Assembly (NCBI GenBank): GCA_910587095.1
Contig: CAJUMJ010000036.1
Span: forward strand, 1 to 64,000
DNA length: 64,000 nucleotides
From: an uncultured Lachnospiraceae bacterium
GTDB taxonomy: Bacteria > Bacillota > Clostridia > Lachnospirales > Lachnospiraceae
Direction of reading: 5' to 3'
The position numbers were made by a program, and so were the translations under genes. Positions 58,746-64,000 of this stretch are shown here, one piece after another (position 1 is the stretch's first letter; every line of letters begins with the position of its first letter). The notes under the pieces are model-generated. The model did no database searches and was not told the origin of the DNA. It saw only the letters and a program-made list of their open reading frames with translations.

Positions 58746-59840
58746 ATGGAAAACATTATTGTTTTTGGAATGGGAAAGTATTTTGAATGGAAGAGAGAAA
58801 CGCTGGAGCAGAAATATAAAATTCTAAAATTTCTTGATAACAGGGTAGAGAAGAACAAGAAAGAGCTATATCAGAATACGGGTATAGAAATAATTAACCC
58901 GGATGATTTAGACGGGGATGATGACACGGTTATATTCCTTATGTCGGTACATTTTGTAAGCATGTGGAGACAACTTTGCCGGGCCGGTATTTCTCCGGCA
59001 CGAATCCGGTTTCCCTATACGGAAAAACCGTTTTTTGAAAATGACGGCGCACTGTGCCATGATCTGAGCGGGATCACATTCTCACAGGACTTCTTTACGT
59101 GTACCCGGAAAAACGGGGAGGTAATAAAGGTGCGCAGTGAGGAGGAGTGGCGAAATCTGCTGAGGAAGGCATACCGGAGCCGCTACCCTCTGATCCGCGC
59201 CATGGCAGAAATGGAAACGGAACCCATCAGCCGCCAGTTCGGTACAGAGAGGGGGACGCCGGTTGACCGCTACTATATCGAAAGATTTCTGGAAGAGCAT
59301 AGACAGATGGTCAGAGGAGATGTCCTCGAGATAGAAGACAGCACTTATTCACTGCGGTACGGGGAAGAACGCATACAAAAAGCCATTGTCATGGATGTGG
59401 GAAGAGAAGATGGGGATATTACCTTTCGGGGAAACCTTGAGACAGGGGAAGGAATTAAGGACGGGATAGCCGACTGCTTTATACTGACACAGACATTGAT
59501 GTATATTTTTGACCTGAAAAGCGCTGCGCATCATATTGCACGGCTGCTGAAAAGGGGCGGATGCGCACTGATTACCTGTTCGGGCATTTCCCAAAATTCC
59601 AAGCGGTGTATGGACGATTACGGATGCTGTTTTAGCTTTAACCAAGATGCACTGCGCAGACTGTTTGAACAGGAACCGGGTATGGAAGTGACGGAAATTG
59701 GAAGTTATGGAAATGTGAAGACAGTTTCGGCGCACTTGAACGGTTTATGCTTTGAAGATTTGACGGCAGATGATTTTGTGCCGAATGACAAGTATTATCC
59801 TCTGATTGTGTATGCGGTGGTGAGAAAGATTGGAAAATGA
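58746..59840 (+). CDS. N-terminal Rossmann module and class I methyltransferase, 364 aa
   Basis: Residues 1-100: Rossmann module (NIIVFGMGKYFEWKRETL, FLDNRVEKNKK, DTVIFLMSVHFVSMWRQL). Residues 170-364: methyltransferase-like core without the classic glycine-rich motif I (GDVLEIEDSTYSLRYG), but with ADCFILTQTLMYIFDLKSAAHHIARLLKRGGCALITC and HLNGLCFEDLTADDF. Overlaps the next gene by 11 bp. Confidence 0.72.
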   Translation: MENIIVFGMGKYFEWKRETLEQKYKILKFLDNRVEKNKKELYQNTGIEIINPDDLDGDDDTVIFLMSVHFVSMWRQLCRAGISPARIRFPYTEKPFFENDGALCHDLSGITFSQDFFTCTRKNGEVIKVRSEEEWRNLLRKAYRSRYPLIRAMAEMETEPISRQFGTERGTPVDRYYIERFLEEHRQMVRGDVLEIEDSTYSLRYGEERIQKAIVMDVGREDGDITFRGNLETGEGIKDGIADCFILTQTLMYIFDLKSAAHHIARLLKRGGCALITCSGISQNSKRCMDDYGCCFSFNQDALRRLFEQEPGMEVTEIGSYGNVKTVSAHLNGLCFEDLTADDFVPNDKYYPLIVYAVVRKIGK

Positions 59841-61386
59841 GAGAAAAATACCTCAGATTCTAGCGGTTTATCTGCCGCAGTTTCATGAGACAAAGGACAA
59901 TAATTTATGGTGGGGAGAGGGGTTCACAGACTGGGAGACGGTAAAAACGGCGGAGGCATATTTTCCCGGGCATAATCAGCCAAGGGTGCCGCGCAACCAG
60001 CATTACTATGATCTTAGCCAAAAGGAAGTATTGGAGACACAGGCAAGGCTGGCGGCGGAATATGGCGTCGGTGGGTTTTGCTTTTATCATTATTATTTTA
60101 AAGACGGGAAAAAAGAGCTGGAGCTTCCGGCGGAGAATCTGCTGAAATGGAAAGACATAAAGATGCCGTTTTGCTTTAACTGGGCAAGTGAATCGTGGAT
60201 CAGGTCATGGAGCAGGTTTACGGGGAACGTATGGGCGGAAAAATACGAAAGGCAGGAAACGGACGGGGCCGGTTCCATAAGCGGGATACTGGCGGAACAG
60301 GACTATGGAAACGAGGAGGACTGGGCAAAACATTTTGCGTATCTTTTGCCGTTTTTTCAGGATGACAGATACATAAAAAAGGACGGCAGGCCGGTATTTA
60401 TTTTTTATAGCCCGAACGATATAAAACCGCTTGGAGAGATGACGGAATGCTGGCGCAGGTTAGCAAGAAAGGCGGGAATAGATGATTTGTATTTGATTGG
60501 TTCCCGGCTGAGCGCGCCGAATCCATATCTGGATGCGGCAATTATATACGAACCGAGAAACAGCATCAACACGTTAAACGCAGGCGGGGAAGCCGGCATC
60601 AGGGAAGGAGTCAGATGCTTTGACTACGAAAGGATATGGGAGTGTATCAATGCTTCCCAGCCTGTCTATGGATTTAAAACTTATTTTTGCGGCGTTTCGG
60701 GATATGATGATACGCCCAGAAGAGGAACGAGCGGCGAGTGCCTGATTAATGCGGCTCCTGACATATTTGAACGGCAGTTGAAAGCTCTTGTGCAAAAGAG
60801 CATAAATGCTGAAAATGAGTTTCTTTTTGTCAATGCATGGAACGAATGGGGAGAAGGAATGTACCTCGAGCCGGATATGACGGATGGGTACGGTTATTTG
60901 AAGGCCATTAAAAATGTCGTGAACGCATCATATCATTGGGAAAAAACAGACGTGAAAGAAGAGGCGCAGGAAGCGGTAAAAGCGGAGATGAAAGCGCTGA
61001 ACGACAATGTACAAAAGTTTAAGAGCCTGTTTGAACTGATAGACCGATGGCTGTTTCTGGAACAGGAAAGAAGGGTGAATTTTAAGCGGTATTTTCAGGA
61101 CAGAGGGATTCATACGGTTGCGATCTATGGCATGGCGGCTTTGGGGAAACATGTATTGATCCAGTTGAAAAGGGAAGGGATTGCGCCGCTTTTTGGCATT
61201 GACCGTTATGTGGGGCAGTTTGGGGAGGACTTTAAAATATTCCGCCCGGAGGAAGAATTTCCGGCCGTGGATGCCGTCATTATTACGGCTTATGATGCGG
61301 ACTCGATAGGCAGGCAGTTGAAAGACAGATGCGAAGGGAAAATGATTACATTGTGCGAAGTGATTGATGAGATGGCCAGATGGTGA
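59830..61386 (+). CDS. WbsX/GH99-like glycan protein with C-terminal Rossmann module, 518 aa
   Basis: Residues 1-370 form a TIM-barrel-like domain of the WbsX family: ILAVYLPQFHETKDNNLWWGEGFTDWETVKTA, YGVGGFCFYHYYFKDGKKELELPAENLL, FCFNWASESWIRSW and NEFLFVNAWNEWGEGMYLEPD. These resemble GH99/GH71-type barrels; whether the group hydrolyses or transfers is unsettled. The C-terminus has an RW helix (IDRWLFLEQERRVNFKRYF) and the Rossmann module (VAIYGMAALGKHVLIQL, GIDRYVGQFG, DAVIITAYDADSIGRQL). It starts with TTG, as no ATG precedes the conserved region. Confidence 0.8.
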   Translation: MENERKIPQILAVYLPQFHETKDNNLWWGEGFTDWETVKTAEAYFPGHNQPRVPRNQHYYDLSQKEVLETQARLAAEYGVGGFCFYHYYFKDGKKELELPAENLLKWKDIKMPFCFNWASESWIRSWSRFTGNVWAEKYERQETDGAGSISGILAEQDYGNEEDWAKHFAYLLPFFQDDRYIKKDGRPVFIFYSPNDIKPLGEMTECWRRLARKAGIDDLYLIGSRLSAPNPYLDAAIIYEPRNSINTLNAGGEAGIREGVRCFDYERIWECINASQPVYGFKTYFCGVSGYDDTPRRGTSGECLINAAPDIFERQLKALVQKSINAENEFLFVNAWNEWGEGMYLEPDMTDGYGYLKAIKNVVNASYHWEKTDVKEEAQEAVKAEMKALNDNVQKFKSLFELIDRWLFLEQERRVNFKRYFQDRGIHTVAIYGMAALGKHVLIQLKREGIAPLFGIDRYVGQFGEDFKIFRPEEEFPAVDAVIITAYDADSIGRQLKDRCEGKMITLCEVIDEMARW

Positions 61387-61403
61387 AAAGGAGACTGTAA
61401 AAT

Positions 61404-62456
61404 ATGGGGTGTGAATCGGCGGCGTTTATAAAGAAGGCGAGAAAAGTATATTTTTCCCTTGAGGATGAGGAATCCCGGGAAATATTCAGGAAGAAATTTT
61501 TGTACATGATTACCGGTGAAGATAAGTATTGGCTGCAAATTATTATGAATAGAGATCCTGAAAATTATCAAAGACTGGAAGCGATACAGTCCGGTAAAAT
61601 AATTATTTACGGCGCCGGGAATATGTGTGAGGCATCTATAAAAAGCTGCCAGGCGCTTGGCCACCCGGTCAGGTTTCTGTGTGACAGGGACAAGGCAAAA
61701 CAGGGAACGGAAAGGTTTGGCATCAAAGTCATTTCGCCGGAAGAACTGGTAGAAAAGCACTTGGACGCGACAGTGGTAGTTGGCACATCGGACTATACAC
61801 AAGAGGTTGTGGCATATCTTCAAAAATATTTCAGCAACGACTGCATCATACCGTTAGTAAGCCGGATTACATTGGAGCATCAGCTAAAGCAGTATTTTGA
61901 AGAGAGCATCATGGAATATCAGGACGGAGAAGTATTTGTCGACTGCGGCTGCTATGATTTTGAGTCCAGCGAAAAATTAATGAAGCTTTGCGATGTAAAA
62001 AAGATTTATGCGTTTGAACCGGATGAGCGGAATCTGGAAAAAGTAAAATCAAATATAGAAAGACTGCAGTGTGGGGATAAAGTGGAAGTGTTTCACTGCG
62101 GGCTTTGGGATCAGCCAGCCAGCCTGTATTTTAACGCTTCAGGAGACATGATGTCAAAGATCCGCTGTGATGTGCAGGAGGGAACGAAGATAGAGGTGGT
62201 GTCGTTAGACAGTGTGATACAGGAGAAGGTCACCTTTATCAAGATGGATATTGAAGGTTCCGAGATAAAGGCGCTGCAGGGAAGCAGAAACCTGATTCAG
62301 ACATACAGACCGAAGCTTGCCATCAGCATTTACCATAAATGGGAGGATCTGGTGGATATACCCACTTATATACACGAGCTTGTCCCGGAATATAAATTCT
62401 ATATCCGGCATTATTTTTATTCGCCGGCGGAAACGGTTCTTTATGCGACAGTCTGA
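61404..62456 (+). CDS. N-terminal Rossmann module and FkbM methyltransferase, 350 aa
   Basis: Residues about 60-155: Rossmann module (KIIIYGAGNMCEASIKSC, LCDRDKAKQG, DATVVVGTSDYTQEVVAYL). Residues 175-350: FkbM-type methyltransferase with VFVDCGCYDFESSEKL, YAFEPDERNLEKV, ISLDS-like VVSLDSVI, and FIKMDIEGSEIKALQGSRNLI. AAAGGAG upstream of the ATG. Paralogous to the next gene. Confidence 0.82.
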   Translation: MGCESAAFIKKARKVYFSLEDEESREIFRKKFLYMITGEDKYWLQIIMNRDPENYQRLEAIQSGKIIIYGAGNMCEASIKSCQALGHPVRFLCDRDKAKQGTERFGIKVISPEELVEKHLDATVVVGTSDYTQEVVAYLQKYFSNDCIIPLVSRITLEHQLKQYFEESIMEYQDGEVFVDCGCYDFESSEKLMKLCDVKKIYAFEPDERNLEKVKSNIERLQCGDKVEVFHCGLWDQPASLYFNASGDMMSKIRCDVQEGTKIEVVSLDSVIQEKVTFIKMDIEGSEIKALQGSRNLIQTYRPKLAISIYHKWEDLVDIPTYIHELVPEYKFYIRHYFYSPAETVLYATV

Positions 62457-62476
62457 CATATTGGGAGGAAAGGGTA

Positions 62477-63535
62477 TTGTGTGGGATTGGAAACTTGCAG
62501 GAAATTTATAAAAGGCTGCAGGACGACGAATCAAAAATGATCTATATAAGCAGGCTTAATTACAGCGTTACGCAGGATGTTTCCTACCTGCGCGAAATGG
62601 TTGGCCGGGTAATGAAGACAAAAACGGTATGGCAGAATTTTCTGGACAAACTGGTAAAATTATCGGAAAAACGGGAGCTTGTTATTTTCGGCGCAGGGAT
62701 GTGGGGAAATATTCTATACCGGGAGACATGCGGGTTAGTGCCATGGAAATGTATGGTGGATTCCAACCCTGTGGAGAGGGAAAACAGTCCCGTACCGATT
62801 CTCCCCTTTCAACAGTTTGTGGATAGCGATCAGGGAGAATATATTGTCCTGTCCTCCTTCAAAAACTTACGGGAAATGAAAGGGCAGTTACGGAGTCAGG
62901 GTATCCCGGATGACCGGATTATTGATGCGGGAAGCGTGATTTACCAGTTGACAGAGAAAGCCATTTACTTTGATCTGGAGGAATTACTCCCATGTAAAAG
63001 CCGGGAAGTTTTTGTGGACGCCGGCTGTTTCGACGGGGAGACAACCAGACAGTTTCTTGCGTGGTGCGGCGGGAGCGGATACTCCTATTGTCTGGAACCA
63101 GATGCCTGCAATATCGCTTTGATCCAAAAGAATTTAGGAAGCAGCCTGAATTTTGAGATAATGGAAAAGGCCATATGGTCAAAGACAACGCGGCTTTCGA
63201 TAGACGCCAAAGGGAATTGTGCAACTTCTGTGACCGAGCAAAAAAGTCTTGACGACCAGAAGGGGATAGAGGCTGTTGCGCTGGATGACATTCTGCTTGA
63301 TAAGGGTGTAACGTTTATCAAAATGGACATAGAGGGCGCAGAGGTGGAAGCATTACATGGCGCAGGGCGGATCTTATCCGAACAGAAGCCCCGGCTGGTA
63401 ATCAGTATTTATCATAAACCGGATGATATCTGGACGATTCCCCGGACAATCTTAAGCTATCATTCCGGGTATAAATTTTACTTGAGGCATTATTCGTTTT
63501 CCGATTATGATACTGTCCTGTATGCGATACCTTAA
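62477..63535 (+). CDS. N-terminal Rossmann module and FkbM methyltransferase, 352 aa
   Basis: Same architecture as its neighbour: Rossmann module at 70-165 (ELVIFGAGMWGNILYRET, MVDSNPVERE, EYIVLSSFKNLREMKGQL), then VFVDAGCFDGETTRQFL, YCLEPDACNIALIQ, AVALDDILLDKGVTFIKMDIEGAEVEALHGA. The start is TTG 62477 with GGAGG eight bases upstream. The two genes form a tandem duplicate pair with diverged sequence, so they probably methylate different positions. Confidence 0.8.
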   Translation: MCGIGNLQEIYKRLQDDESKMIYISRLNYSVTQDVSYLREMVGRVMKTKTVWQNFLDKLVKLSEKRELVIFGAGMWGNILYRETCGLVPWKCMVDSNPVERENSPVPILPFQQFVDSDQGEYIVLSSFKNLREMKGQLRSQGIPDDRIIDAGSVIYQLTEKAIYFDLEELLPCKSREVFVDAGCFDGETTRQFLAWCGGSGYSYCLEPDACNIALIQKNLGSSLNFEIMEKAIWSKTTRLSIDAKGNCATSVTEQKSLDDQKGIEAVALDDILLDKGVTFIKMDIEGAEVEALHGAGRILSEQKPRLVISIYHKPDDIWTIPRTILSYHSGYKFYLRHYSFSDYDTVLYAIP

Positions 63536-63627
63536 CATGCGGTACAGATGCTTACGGCCTGTATGGAATTGATGTCCCTTATTTTGCAATCGGCATTTTG
63601 GCGCAGAGCATGAAAGATGCGATGATC

Positions 63628-63654
63628 GCAGGACACGGCTCTGACATGGAGAGA
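63628..63654 (+). promoter_or_regulatory. repeated 5' leader motif, copy D
   Basis: GCAGGACACGGCTCTGACATGGAGAG precedes the ATG at 63659 and includes its ribosome binding site. CAGAGC at 63604 is complementary to GCTCTG. The CsrA-like core ends GGAGAG and so is one base off consensus. Confidence 0.48.
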
Positions 63655-63658
63655 AAAA

Positions 63659-64000
63659 ATGACAGGTAAAAAAATTCTTCTCTTTGGCACCGGCGATTAC
63701 TACAACCGCTACAAAAAATGGTTCCCTCGGGAGGATGTCCAGGCGCTTCTCGACAACGCGCCGGACAAGCAGGACACGCTTTTGGACGGCATACCTGTGG
63801 TTTCACCAAAGCAGGGGGTACAGCTTCCCTATGATATCATCGTGATTTTAAGCTTTTATGTGAAGACGATGAAACGGCAGCTTGTGGAGCTCGGCGTGCC
63901 GGAAGAAAAAATTTATCATTTTTATGACTTGAACAGGCTGATCTGCAGCGGGAATGGGGAAGCGGCCGTCGATTATAAAAAAAATATCGAGTATTACGGC
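63659..64000 (+). CDS. protein beginning with Rossmann module (partial, runs off right edge)
   Basis: The frame is open from ATG 63659 to the window end, 114 codons. It starts KKILLFGTGDYYNRYKKWF, continues LLDNAPDKQDTLLDG and YDIIVILSFYVKTMKRQLVELG, and then enters what is probably the catalytic domain (LICSGNGEAAVDYKKNIEYYG). The module is the same as in its neighbours; the fused domain lies outside the window. Confidence 0.75.
   Translation, partial: MTGKKILLFGTGDYYNRYKKWFPREDVQALLDNAPDKQDTLLDGIPVVSPKQGVQLPYDIIVILSFYVKTMKRQLVELGVPEEKIYHFYDLNRLICSGNGEAAVDYKKNIEYYG

Noticed and set aside
1..64000. CRISPR arrays, tRNA and rRNA genes
   Set aside because: No regularly spaced repeats, no cloverleaf-like sequences and no rRNA-like stretches were noticed on either strand. 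This was done by reading, so a divergent tRNA could be missed.

Overview
The window looks like a chromosome segment from a Gram-positive anaerobe of the class Clostridia, most likely a Lachnospiraceae member. The signs are strong AGGAGG-type ribosome binding sites, occasional GTG and TTG starts, an Mbh/Mrp-type antiporter operon, and glycan enzymes carrying the small Rossmann modules common in that group. I see no rRNA, tRNA or CRISPR array.

Layout. (1) 1-9937: a leftward operon for a multisubunit Mrp/Mbh-type cation/proton antiporter (order E, F, G, D-like, 30-codon ORF, B, C, then four NuoL/M/N-type subunits). It ends in a terminator at the left edge. A 225-bp MITE-like element sits about 30 bp upstream of its first gene. 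(2) 10101-16049: a ketopantoate-reductase-like gene, a small acidic protein, a leftward peptide-type ABC exporter (ATPase plus two permeases), and a rightward response regulator and sensor kinase. (3) 16050-17815: a 1.77-kb segment bounded by perfect 33-bp inverted repeats. It carries its own tyrosine recombinase and a consensus promoter (TTGACA, 17 bp, TATAAT) pointing outward to the right, the architecture of an invertible promoter. (4) 17856-19530: a TnpB homologue that has lost all three RuvC catalytic acids, followed by about 250 nt of strongly structured, non-coding sequence. This resembles a nuclease-dead, RNA-guided repressor with its guide RNA. (5) 19609-64000: a rightward surface-glycan cluster of about 40 genes running off the right edge.

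How the glycan genes fit together. A nonulosonic-acid type sugar is probably built by a NeuB synthase, a TIM-barrel isomerase, a CBS-aminotransferase fusion, a formyltransferase, a Gfo/Idh dehydrogenase and a class III aminotransferase, then activated by a CMP-transferase. Decoration enzymes include a NodU/TobZ carbamoyltransferase, SGNH hydrolases (one intact, one decayed), methyltransferases, a radical SAM enzyme, an asparagine synthetase, a FemAB-like transferase and PIG-L and NodB-like deacetylases. A compact block (39239-44753) joins a taurine-type ABC importer to an acyl-adenylate ligase, an acyl carrier protein and a WcbI-like acyltransferase. Assembly is done by GT4, GT-D, CDP-glycerol-transferase-like, Stealth and WbsX-like enzymes.

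Three things stand out. About sixteen proteins carry the same small Rossmann module, fused at either end of unrelated catalytic domains or free-standing, once with a membrane anchor. A repeated 5' leader (GCAG..CGGYTCTGACATGGAGGA) overlaps the ribosome binding sites of the response regulator gene and three glycan genes, and in two of them matches the CsrA binding consensus. The invertible promoter reads directly into the dead-TnpB gene and on towards the glycan cluster. Base composition is mosaic: about 21-53 kb is clearly AT-rich, while the flanks and 53.6-64 kb are richer in GC, as expected for an exchangeable cassette in a resident locus.
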